Of a DNA stretch of 64,000 bases, positions 1 through 6,342 are shown piece by piece. A model generated the notes under the pieces. The model was given only the letters and a program-made list of their open reading frames with translations. It made no database searches and was not told the DNA's origin. The stretch is from a virus, in the IMG/VR virus record IMGVR_UViG_3300034139_000007, positions 16,821-80,820 of that record. One strand, 5' to 3'. The position numbers were made by a program, and so were the translations under genes. Each line of letters begins with the position of its first letter. The first letter of the stretch is position 1.

Positions 1-45
1 AGCGTCAGGTCTTGCGTCTTGAAACCCAGCTGGCCAGATTTCTGA
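1..45 (+). CDS. Possible 3' end of an upstream gene (partial)
   Basis: The first frame is open from the window edge to a TGA at 43-45. It ends just before the ribosome-binding site of the next gene. The third positions are fairly GC-rich, which suits coding in this genome, but only about 14 residues are visible and no function can be assigned. Confidence 0.3.
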   Translation, partial: SVRSCVLKPSWPDF

Positions 46-66
46 CCACTCACCAGGAGAATACCC

Positions 67-300
67 ATGGTCGCGAAGCCGACACTCAAGGAACTGACGG
101 CCCAAGTGGCCGAGCGGCAGCGGGAGGCGCTGGAGGAGACCCAGACTGGTCTAAGGGCACTGATGGCGTCTCTGAAGCCGCTGGATGAGGCTGGCATTCC
201 CAGCGTCGCCGGGGCCTACATCAACCGCATCATCTCGACCTGCCAGGTCTGGGACAGTGAGGCAGATGGCCTCATCGCCCAGGTCACGATCAAGGAATAA
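67..300 (+). CDS. Small hypothetical protein (77 aa)
   Basis: The ATG follows an AGGAG ribosome-binding site at good spacing, and the stop is followed immediately by a strong terminator. The protein is mostly charged and probably helical in its first half (ELTAQVAERQREALEETQ), with no membrane segment. It lies between the left window edge and the lysis module, so it probably closes the late tail-gene operon. Family not recognised. Confidence 0.7.
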   Translation: MVAKPTLKELTAQVAERQREALEETQTGLRALMASLKPLDEAGIPSVAGAYINRIISTCQVWDSEADGLIAQVTIKE

Positions 301-302
301 GA

Positions 303-330
303 GAGGCCCGCTTCGGCGGGCCTTTTCTTT
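303..330 (+). terminator. Rho-independent terminator
   Basis: AGGCCCGC and GCGGGCCT pair around a TTCG-type loop and are followed by TTTTCTTTT. It closes the transcript ending with the 77-aa gene and isolates it from the lysis cassette downstream. Confidence 0.9.
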
Positions 331-336
331 TGCCGT

Positions 337-349
337 TATCCAGTAGACA
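337..349. promoter_or_regulatory. Motif A dyad operator, copy 1
   Basis: TATCCAGTAGACA: inverted half-sites TATC / GACA around a 5-bp centre. It lies between the terminator and the lysis cassette, where a promoter for the next + strand unit would be. It is one of eight good copies in the window. The binding protein is unknown. Confidence 0.65.
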
Positions 350-401
350 TTTTAAACACGCAACGCGGGCACTATCACCCGATCTATGGCATGGCTCTGA
401 A

Positions 402-581
402 ATGGCACGCAATAAAGCAATCATGGCTTGGGGTAACGAAGCCGACCGTCACAGGTTGGCGGCTATCGCCCGGTCCGAGCAGCAGAGCGGAAGCCAAGTC
501 CTTCTTACGTTCATCCAGACCCGCTACCGGGAGCTGTTTGGCGATCTCGACCCTTCGCTGACAGTGCCGAAGGACCAGTAG
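402..581 (+). CDS. Small hypothetical protein (59 aa)
   Basis: The start at the ATG at 402 (MARNKAIMAWGNEADRH) is preferred, because an upstream in-frame TTG at 330 lies inside the terminator. The ribosome-binding site is weak. The C-terminal half (SGSQVLLTFIQTRYREL) has the amphipathic helix spacing of short ribbon-helix-helix proteins, but this is only a resemblance. It is the first gene downstream of a motif A operator and abuts the next gene. Confidence 0.5.
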   Translation: MARNKAIMAWGNEADRHRLAAIARSEQQSGSQVLLTFIQTRYRELFGDLDPSLTVPKDQ

Positions 582-582
582 C

Positions 583-948
583 GTGGAACCGACCGAAATG
601 CAGAATGTTATCCTGCCGCTGATCGATCGGTTGATCGCGCCGGTCGTCCAGCGTCTGGACCAAATGGACACCCGCCAACGGGAAGACGCCCAGCATCTGC
701 ACGCCAAGCTCGACGCGGTCGCCGCCGTCGGCCACCGGGTCCAGAACTTCGAGGGCACCGCACAGGACCTCAAGCATCGCCTCGAAGAGGTGGAGAACAA
801 CCAGATCGCTCAGGCCGCCAGCCTCGCGCGTACCCAAGGCCGTAACGACGTGATCGTGTGGGTCCTGGGCGTCATCGGCGGCCCGGTCGTAGTCGCCCTC
901 ACCCTGGCCGGGATCGCCAAGGTGTTCAACATATCGCTGGGAGTGTAA
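583..948 (+). CDS. Coiled-coil protein with C-terminal membrane anchor, XhlA/holin-accessory-like
   Basis: 121 aa from a GTG one base after the preceding stop; an in-frame ATG at 598 is an alternative. Residues ~1-85 are hydrophilic and heptad-like (LDQMDTRQRED...LKHRLEEVENN). Residues ~92-116 form a single hydrophobic segment (VIVWVLGVIGGPVVVALTLAGI). A cytoplasmic coiled coil plus a C-terminal membrane helix, directly upstream of an endolysin, matches the layout of XhlA-type lysis accessory proteins. That role is inferred from architecture and position only. It could instead be the holin or a membrane-attached structural protein. Confidence 0.65.
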   Translation: MEPTEMQNVILPLIDRLIAPVVQRLDQMDTRQREDAQHLHAKLDAVAAVGHRVQNFEGTAQDLKHRLEEVENNQIAQAASLARTQGRNDVIVWVLGVIGGPVVVALTLAGIAKVFNISLGV

Positions 949-1038
949 GACCCCAGCGAACCGTAACCTCCAGGTCAGGCGATCTGCCTCACCCTTGGAA
1001 CAACACCAGCGCACGATCCAGCGCCTGGAGGCCCCCTC

Positions 1039-1911
1039 ATGAGCAAGCTCGCAAACATCCTTCCCCTCGTCCTGGCCCATGAAGGTGGCTTCTCGGACCA
1101 CCCCCGCGACCCGGGTGGTGCGACGATGAAGGGCGTGACACAGCGCGTCTACGACCACTACCGCGAGCTGAAGGGACTTGAGCCTCGCAGCGTGCGGCAC
1201 ATCACGACCCGCGAGCTGGAAGAGATCTACCAGAAGCAGTACTTCGACGCCGTCAAGGGCGACCAGCTCCCCGCTGGTCTCGACTACGCCGTGTTCGACT
1301 ACGCCGTGAACAGCGGACCTGGCCGGGCCGCCAAGGACCTCCAGCGCACGCTGGGCAGGGGTCTGAAGGTGGATGGCCAGATCGGCCTCGGCACCCTGGC
1401 CGTGATCCGTGAGGCCATGGCCGAGGACGAGGAAGGCCTGATCCAGAAGTACTGCGACCGTCGCCTGCGCTTCCTGCGCGGTCTGAAGACCTGGGACGTC
1501 TTCGGCAAGGGCTGGGGCCGTCGCGTCTTCGGCAACCACGAGGGCTTCCAGGAGACCGACAAGGGCGTGGTCGACTATGCCATCATGATGGCCCGCAAGG
1601 ATCTGGAGTTCCCGATCAAGGTCTCCGAGCTGCCGGTTGCCATCGGCGTCCGTGAAGGCGAAGAAGGCGGTCGCGGCACTGAGGCTGAGACTGCGGTCAC
1701 CAAGACGCCCGCCGGGATCGGCACGATCATTGCCGCGACCGGCGTCTCGGGTCAGACGATCATCGCTGCCGCCGAGCAGGTGAAGCCACATATCGGTGAC
1801 ACCCTGGTCGGCAAGCTGGCCCTCATCGCCTTCCTGGTGATGATGCTGGCCGGCGCTGGCCTGCTGGGTTACACCTTCTACCGTCGCATGAAGGAGAAGG
1901 GTGCCATCTGA
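1039..1911 (+). CDS. Endolysin, GH108 N-acetylmuramidase with C-terminal membrane segment
   Basis: 290 aa; the ATG follows GGAGG. The N-terminus has the glycosyl hydrolase 108 hallmark (LAHEGGFSDHPRDPGGATMKG), where the Glu of EGG is the expected catalytic residue. Residues ~90-165 look like the peptidoglycan-binding half usual in this family (LDYAVFDYAVNSGPGRAAKDLQ). The family hydrolyses the glycan backbone of peptidoglycan. Oddly, the protein runs on past the usual ~180 aa to a linker and a hydrophobic helix near the C-terminus (LALIAFLVMMLAGAGLLGY) followed by basic residues, so it may be tethered to the inner membrane. Its stop overlaps the start of the i-spanin. Confidence 0.93.
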   Translation: MSKLANILPLVLAHEGGFSDHPRDPGGATMKGVTQRVYDHYRELKGLEPRSVRHITTRELEEIYQKQYFDAVKGDQLPAGLDYAVFDYAVNSGPGRAAKDLQRTLGRGLKVDGQIGLGTLAVIREAMAEDEEGLIQKYCDRRLRFLRGLKTWDVFGKGWGRRVFGNHEGFQETDKGVVDYAIMMARKDLEFPIKVSELPVAIGVREGEEGGRGTEAETAVTKTPAGIGTIIAATGVSGQTIIAAAEQVKPHIGDTLVGKLALIAFLVMMLAGAGLLGYTFYRRMKEKGAI

Positions 1912-2339
1912 TGGCCAATCCGTGGATGATCCTGGGGGCGTCCCTGCTGCTTGCCGCAGCAGGGTCCGCTGCCGGTTACAAGGTCAGGGACTTCCAGGCC
2001 ACTGAGCGGCGGGCTGCATGCGCAGCAAGCATCAATGACCTGACCCTGAAGAACTGCCCGCAGGAGATCGTCACCGCATTCGACGCGGTGAAGGGCCAGC
2101 TGGCGATCACTCAAATCGAATACCGGGACCGGACGGTCACGGTCATGGCTCAAGGCAGCACCGAGGACCGGGCTGCTCGACGGGCGCTCTCGGACCAGAT
2201 CGCGGCTCTGAGCAACGTGGAGAAGACGTATGCGTGTGCTGCTAGTCCTGCTTTCGAGCTTCGCCGTAGCCAGCTGTGGGCCGATGCTGCAGCGGAGGGT
2301 GTCTATCCCGGACCCAGTGGGGCCGACGAAGCTCCCTAG
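1911..2339 (+). CDS. Inner-membrane spanin (Rz-like)
   Basis: 142 aa. The N-terminal segment (~5-22, WMILGASLLLAAAGSAAG) is an uncleaved anchor, followed by a charged periplasmic helical region (RDFQATERRAACAAS...SDQIAALSNVEK). It begins at the endolysin stop and its 3' third contains the o-spanin start in another frame, the classic nested Rz/Rz1 arrangement. With the o-spanin it would bridge and fuse inner and outer membranes in the last step of lysis. Assignment rests on topology and gene layout. Confidence 0.82.
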   Translation: MANPWMILGASLLLAAAGSAAGYKVRDFQATERRAACAASINDLTLKNCPQEIVTAFDAVKGQLAITQIEYRDRTVTVMAQGSTEDRAARRALSDQIAALSNVEKTYACAASPAFELRRSQLWADAAAEGVYPGPSGADEAP

Positions 2340-2571
2340 CGAGCTGTTCGAGTGCGACGCCGAACCCCTTCCCGTAGCGGCGGGGGTCTCTGATCCTGTC
2401 GCTGCGGTCAATGAAACGGAGCGTACCGGTGCCGGACGCGATTGCCGACGGCAGCTCCGCAGGGTGTGTCTGACCCTGTCGGCCATTGATCAGGTAACAG
2501 GAGAATGCCCCGATGCGCGCAACTTCCGTCGGCCCGCCCAACCGTCTGCGCGAACCCCCATACAGGAGTAG
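2230..2571 (+). CDS. Outer-membrane lipoprotein spanin (Rz1-like)
   Basis: 113 aa starting at an ATG preceded by GGAGAAG inside the i-spanin gene, in a different frame (110 bp overlap). The signal peptide ends in a clear lipobox (LLSSFAVASC, Cys at ~16). The mature part is Pro-rich near its N-terminus and contains several Cys. The expected role is lipid-anchored outer-membrane partner of the upstream spanin. It is longer than many Rz1 proteins and extends ~230 bp beyond the i-spanin stop. Confidence 0.85.
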   Translation: MRVLLVLLSSFAVASCGPMLQRRVSIPDPVGPTKLPSELFECDAEPLPVAAGVSDPVAAVNETERTGAGRDCRRQLRRVCLTLSAIDQVTGECPDARNFRRPAQPSARTPIQE

Positions 2572-2618
2572 CTAGAGCCCCTGAACTAGCTCATCGACCT
2601 ACGGGCCTCGGCGGATTT

Positions 2619-2631
2619 TATCTACTGGATA
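2619..2631. promoter_or_regulatory. Motif A dyad operator, copy 2
   Basis: TATCTACTGGATA, a perfect TATC-N5-GATA dyad. It lies in the ~190-bp gap between the lysis cassette and the tail-fibre cassette, before a terminator-like hairpin and the next + strand start. Confidence 0.7.
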
Positions 2632-2711
2632 ACATTCACCTTGTAGGCCTACTCCGGGGAAACGATATTCCAGCCTGACTGGCGTTCGCCCTTCTCCGGT
2701 CACTTCCGTGG

Positions 2712-2744
2712 AACCCCCCGTCCGTGCCCCCGGGCGGGGGGTTT
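2712..2744 (+). terminator. Terminator-like hairpin upstream of the tail-fibre cassette
   Basis: AACCCCCCG and CGGGGGGTT pair across a GC-rich loop and are followed by TTGC. It probably ends the lysis transcript. It lies only ~20 bp before the next start, so it could also act as an attenuator in the leader of the fibre operon. Confidence 0.7.
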
Positions 2745-2762
2745 TGCAAATGGACCAGAAGC

Positions 2763-3098
2763 ATGCCGATCAAGATTTTCCGCGGTGAGACCCTGACGAC
2801 TGCCATGGCGGCGACGGTCGGCGACATCACGGGTGCGACCATCGTAGCGACGATGAAGAAGGCGCGGGTCGCCAAGGTAGCCCCACCCGCCAGCACCCCC
2901 GTCGCCGCGACGCTCAACGCCACCCCTGTGGCCAACGTCGCCAACACCGGCAAGCCGGGGTGGCACCTCGAAATCCCCGCCGCACAGACCAACGGCCTCC
3001 CGCTCGGCGACTATGTCGCCCAGGCGAAGATCACGCTGCCCAGCGGCGTCGTGGACTACAGCCCCCTCATGGACATCCTGATCGAGGAGCGCATCTGA
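2763..3098 (+). CDS. Tail-fibre-associated protein with Ig/BppU-like N-terminus
   Basis: 111 aa; the ATG at 2763 is chosen over an upstream in-frame start inside the hairpin. The sequence has alternating beta-strand pattern (IKIFRGETLTTAMAATVGD ... GDYVAQAKITLPSG) typical of small phage baseplate or fibre Ig-like modules. A similar start occurs in the head-tail protein at 60151. Its stop overlaps the next start (ATGA), and it heads a four-gene fibre cassette. Likely a structural adaptor; exact role unknown. Confidence 0.65.
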   Translation: MPIKIFRGETLTTAMAATVGDITGATIVATMKKARVAKVAPPASTPVAATLNATPVANVANTGKPGWHLEIPAAQTNGLPLGDYVAQAKITLPSGVVDYSPLMDILIEERI

Positions 3099-3316
3099 TG
3101 TTGGTGCTCCAGTGGGTCGAGCTGCCGAAGCTGGGCCTGGCTTGGGTCGGCCCAACTGCACCCGCCCCTTCAACGCCTCTAGGCACCCCACCGGCCATCA
3201 ACGTGGTGATCGGGGCACAGGGCCGAGACGGTCAACAAGGTCTCCGGGGGCCGCCCGGCGACGGCGCTGCCGACCCCGGTGACATCACTCTCATCTTCGA
3301 AAACCAACTGCTGTAA
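3098..3316 (+). CDS. Collagen-like mini-protein (72 aa)
   Basis: The start is an ATG overlapping the previous TGA. Residues ~39-56 carry six consecutive Gly-X-Y triplets (GAQGRDGQQGLRGPPGDG) flanked by short beta-like ends (LVLQWVELPK; ITLIFENQLL). Gly-X-Y stretches in phage fibre proteins form trimeric collagen-like stalks. The position between two fibre genes supports a trimerising linker or stalk, but such a short stand-alone protein is unusual. Confidence 0.7.
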   Translation: MLVLQWVELPKLGLAWVGPTAPAPSTPLGTPPAINVVIGAQGRDGQQGLRGPPGDGAADPGDITLIFENQLL

Positions 3317-3328
3317 GGAGCTACTTCC

Positions 3329-3853
3329 ATGTCATTTGCGACCCGTCTGTCGGACCTCGCCACTCGGGTTGCAACCGAGTGTAAGAGCCTGCGCACGCTG
3401 CTGAACGGCAACGCCGCCGACAACAGCGCCCTCATCACCACGGCCAAGTCCAACCTGGTCGCGGCCATCAACGAGGTGAAGACCCAGGCCAACTCCCTCG
3501 CCGCCTCTGGCGGGGCCACCATCAACGATGCGTCCAGCAACTCGACGACCCAGACCTACTCGATCAACAAGATCCTGCAGTCGCTGACCGATCTGAGTAC
3601 TTCCATCAAGAGCGAGATCCTGGGCGGGGTCGGCCTCGACGGCGACACCCTGGCTGAGCTGAAGGCCTTCATCGACAGCAGCGCGGGCGACATCACCGCC
3701 CTGGTGGCCAACCGTCTGCGCTTCGATGCTCCTCAGACGCTGACCACGCCCCAGAAGGTGCAGGTCAACGAGAATGCCGGGTCGCTGTCGCTCGTCCAGT
3801 CGGGCGATCCCGAGACCAACCTGGTCAACATCTTCCAGACCGGCCTGGCGTAA
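3329..3853 (+). CDS. Tail fibre protein
   Basis: 174 aa; the ATG follows AAGGAG. The N-terminus (MSFATRLSDLATRVATE) resembles that of the next gene (MSLASRLTDVVGAIRDK), suggesting both dock to the same tail part. A helical region containing SNLVAAINEVKTQ, a segment seen in many phage fibres, is followed by TLAELKAFIDSSAGDITALVANRLR and a beta-rich end. Probably a trimeric fibre or connector subunit. Confidence 0.75.
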   Translation: MSFATRLSDLATRVATECKSLRTLLNGNAADNSALITTAKSNLVAAINEVKTQANSLAASGGATINDASSNSTTQTYSINKILQSLTDLSTSIKSEILGGVGLDGDTLAELKAFIDSSAGDITALVANRLRFDAPQTLTTPQKVQVNENAGSLSLVQSGDPETNLVNIFQTGLA

Positions 3854-3856
3854 TCC

Positions 3857-4855
3857 ATGAGCCTGGCCAGCCGCCTCACCGATGTGGTCGGAGCGATCCG
3901 CGATAAGTTCAATACTATCGCGCCTCGCCTGCTGGCCAATGGCGGTAGCGTGGGCCAGGTCTACACCCACAACGGCAGCGGCCATGGCTGGGCCGCCCCG
4001 TCTGGCGGTGGAGGCGGCGGTGGATCTGCCTGTCAGGTAGACATTTTCGACACCCCTGGTTCGGGGCAGACCTGGACGAAGCCAGCTGGGGCCAAGTGGG
4101 TCGAAGTCACCCTTATCGCTGGCGGCGGCGGCGGCGGTTCGGGCCGCAAGGGTCCTGCAGGGACGGCACGTTCCGGTGGCGGCGGCGGTGCTGGTGGTGC
4201 TTGCCAAGTTGTCACTCTGTCGGCTGACGCGCTCGGTGCCACCGAGAACGTCACCGTGGGTGCCGGTGGCGCGGGCGGTGCCTCGCAGACGAACAACAAT
4301 GCCTCGGGGTCGAATGGTGGGTCGGGCGGGCTCAGTCGCTTCGCCAACATCTCCACCAACTCATCGTCGGCGGGCAACGCGGGTTCCGGTTCGGCAGCAG
4401 GGGCGGCGAACGCATCGACAGGCCACATCTTTAACGGCAGCAATGGTGGCGCGTCCAGCATTACGGCGAACGCCGCCAACGTCTCTCATCCGGGGACGCA
4501 AGCTGCGAGCGGAGGGGCTGGGGGAGGCTGTCTCTCAACAGCGAACGCCTCATTCGCTGGCGGCGGCGCTCTTGTCCCACTCATTCAGACCGGCGGAAAC
4601 TCCGCTGCAGGCGGCGCGGGGGGCACCGGAACAAATGGCGGCTCTATCGCCACCCGCACCCCTGGCATGCCCATCGGTGGCCAGGGTGGCGGCGGTGGCG
4701 GTTCAGGGGCGACTGTTAACGGCGGGACCGGCGGCGCTGGTCAGTGGCCTGGCGGTGGTGGCGGCGGCGGTGGTGCTGCTACCGATAGCCTTGGAAACTC
4801 TGGTGCTGGTGGAGCGGGCGCAGGTGGCGTCGTGATTGTGGTGACGTACTTCTGA
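3857..4855 (+). CDS. Glycine-rich tail fibre / receptor-binding protein
   Basis: 332 aa. The N-terminal ~55 aa are shared in style with the preceding fibre. A strand module (QTWTKPAGAKWVEVTLIAG) then leads into ~230 residues dominated by Gly, Ala, Ser and Asn with many poly-Gly runs (GGGGGGSG, GGGGGG). This is the architecture of Gly-rich distal receptor-binding domains in which polyglycine-II helices pack together. The last residues (GAGGVVIVVTYF) form a hydrophobic beta strand typical of these proteins. It most likely sets host specificity, and the low-complexity region is a hot spot for variation. Confidence 0.85.
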   Translation: MSLASRLTDVVGAIRDKFNTIAPRLLANGGSVGQVYTHNGSGHGWAAPSGGGGGGGSACQVDIFDTPGSGQTWTKPAGAKWVEVTLIAGGGGGGSGRKGPAGTARSGGGGGAGGACQVVTLSADALGATENVTVGAGGAGGASQTNNNASGSNGGSGGLSRFANISTNSSSAGNAGSGSAAGAANASTGHIFNGSNGGASSITANAANVSHPGTQAASGGAGGGCLSTANASFAGGGALVPLIQTGGNSAAGGAGGTGTNGGSIATRTPGMPIGGQGGGGGGSGATVNGGTGGAGQWPGGGGGGGGAATDSLGNSGAGGAGAGGVVIVVTYF

Positions 4856-5163
4856 TGAACAAGCTCTTCACGCAGGCCGCCTGCCTGACCGCCGAGATGA
4901 TCGGCAAGCCGATCACGTTCGTCATCAACGTCGCCATCATCCTGCTGTGGGCGGTGAGCGGTCCGCTCTTCCAGTTCAGCGACACCTGGCAGCTGGTGGT
5001 GAACACCGGCACCACAGTCTTCACCTACCTGATGTTGTTCCTGCTGCAGCACACTCAGAACCGCGACGGCAAGGCGCTCCAGACGAAGCTGGACGAGATC
5101 CTTCGGGCCATCCCGCAGGCCGACGATGGCTTGCGCGGCATCGAAAAAGACCCCAGAGCCTAA
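4855..5163 (+). CDS. Low-affinity iron permease family membrane protein; possible holin
   Basis: 102 aa starting at an ATG overlapping the fibre stop (TGATG). Two hydrophobic segments (~18-36 ITFVINVAIILLWAVSGPL; ~45-65 WQLVVNTGTTVFTYLMLFLL) are followed by QHTQNRDGKALQTKLDEILRA. The SDTWQLVVNTGTT and QNRD-ALQxKLDE pattern is characteristic of the bacterial low-affinity iron permease family. Metal transport is not proven by this match. With no other clear holin in the window, a two-helix ~100-aa protein at the end of the lysis/fibre region could serve as one. Both readings remain open. Confidence 0.75.
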   Translation: MNKLFTQAACLTAEMIGKPITFVINVAIILLWAVSGPLFQFSDTWQLVVNTGTTVFTYLMLFLLQHTQNRDGKALQTKLDEILRAIPQADDGLRGIEKDPRA

Positions 5164-5177
5164 GCTCCGGGGCCTTC
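5151..5177 (+). terminator. Terminator-like hairpin at the convergent + / - junction
   Basis: CCCC-A-GAGC pairs with GCTC-C-GGGG over a CTAA loop that contains the permease stop codon; CCTTCC follows. It separates the + strand fibre cassette from the 3' end of nrdB on the other strand. Confidence 0.5.
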
Positions 5178-5211
5178 CCGTCGTCGACATCCCGCCCGGG
5201 GTGGGTGTCTA

Positions 5212-6342
5212 CTACTCCACCCGACGCTGAGCGTCAAACCGATCCCAGACAGCACCGTAGGTGCCGCCCGATGCGCCCTTGGAATACTCGGTGGCCCGAG
5301 CCTCGAAGAAGTTCGCGTGCTCCTGGCCGGAGAGCAGCGCCTGGAGCCACAGCAGCGGGTGCTCGGTGATACCGAACGGGTCGTCCAGCCCCAGCTGGCG
5401 CATGCGCCAGCCAGCGATGAAGCGGATGTACTGCTTGATGTCGTCGGCGGTCATACCCTCCACGGCACCCAGTTCGAAGGCCAGGTCGATGAAGGCGTCT
5501 TCCTGCTCGATCACCTTCAGGCAGGTCTTCAGGATGTCAGCCTTCACCAGCGGGGTCAGAGCGCCCGTCTCGTTGGCGAACTCGTGGAACAGGCGGATGA
5601 TCCCCTCGCAGTGGATGCTCTCGTCACGCACCGACCACGAGACGATCTGGCCCATGCCCTTCATCTTGTTGAAGCGCGGGAAGTTCATCAGCATGGCGAA
5701 GCTGGCGAACAGCTGCAGACCTTCAGCGAACCCGCCGAACATGGCCAGGGTGCGCAGGATGTTGGCGTCGGTGTCGACCGTGAAGGTGTCCCAGTGATCG
5801 ACCTTGGCCTTCATGGCCTCGTATTCAGCGAAGGCCGCGTACTCGCTGTCGGGCATGCCGACGGTCTCCAGGACCAGCGAGTAAGCGTCGATGTGGACCG
5901 GCTCCCGACCGGCGAAGCCGGACAGCATCATGCAGATCTCGGTTGGCTTGAACAGGCCACCGAGGCGGGTCATGTAGTTGTTGCTGACCTCCTCGTCGGA
6001 CTTCACGAACAGGCGGAAGATCTGCGTTAGCAGGTTTTTCTCACCCGGCGTCAGGTTGCGCTCCCAGTCCTTGACGTCCTCGCCCAGCGGCACCTCCTTG
6101 GGGAGCCAGTGGACTTCCTCATGCACCTTCCACAGGTCGTAGGCCCAGGGGTAGCGCATGGGCTTGAAGGGACCGGGGCGACGCAGGCTGACCGGGATCA
6201 GCTCGTGGATGGCCAGCAGGGCCTCCTGCTTCACGGCGGTCATGGTCGGCGAGCTTTCGCCAGCGATGTGCGGCATCACCACCGTATCGCGCACGGTGCC
6301 CTCGGGGACGAGATCGTAGTTGGGTGTGACGTCTACTGACAT
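5212..6342 (-). CDS. nrdB: Class I ribonucleotide reductase, small (beta) subunit
   Basis: 376 aa from the ATG at 6342 (a GTG at 6351 is also possible). It overlaps the end of nrdA. It houses the di-iron/tyrosyl radical that starts NDP reduction. Carboxylate and His ligands are visible: HEEVHWLP early, REPVH (ExxH) at ~150, and RDESIH (ExxH) in the second half. The Tyr of HIDAYSLVLE is close to the first ExxH, as for the radical Tyr of class Ia enzymes. Length is normal for the family. It supplies dNTPs together with NrdA, dNMP kinase and ThyX. Confidence 0.96.
   Translation of the reverse strand: MSVDVTPNYDLVPEGTVRDTVVMPHIAGESSPTMTAVKQEALLAIHELIPVSLRRPGPFKPMRYPWAYDLWKVHEEVHWLPKEVPLGEDVKDWERNLTPGEKNLLTQIFRLFVKSDEEVSNNYMTRLGGLFKPTEICMMLSGFAGREPVHIDAYSLVLETVGMPDSEYAAFAEYEAMKAKVDHWDTFTVDTDANILRTLAMFGGFAEGLQLFASFAMLMNFPRFNKMKGMGQIVSWSVRDESIHCEGIIRLFHEFANETGALTPLVKADILKTCLKVIEQEDAFIDLAFELGAVEGMTADDIKQYIRFIAGWRMRQLGLDDPFGITEHPLLWLQALLSGQEHANFFEARATEYSKGASGGTYGAVWDRFDAQRRVE

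Noticed and set aside
511-1791. 426-codon - strand frame opposite the endolysin
   Set aside because: The + strand endolysin and coiled-coil gene are convincing; the antisense frame has His/Leu/Asp-rich composition typical of the complement of GC-rich coding DNA.
6330-6342. CGTCTACTGACAT at the nrdA/nrdB junction as another motif A
   Set aside because: It lacks one base of the core, lies in coding sequence and breaks the dyad, so it is probably chance.
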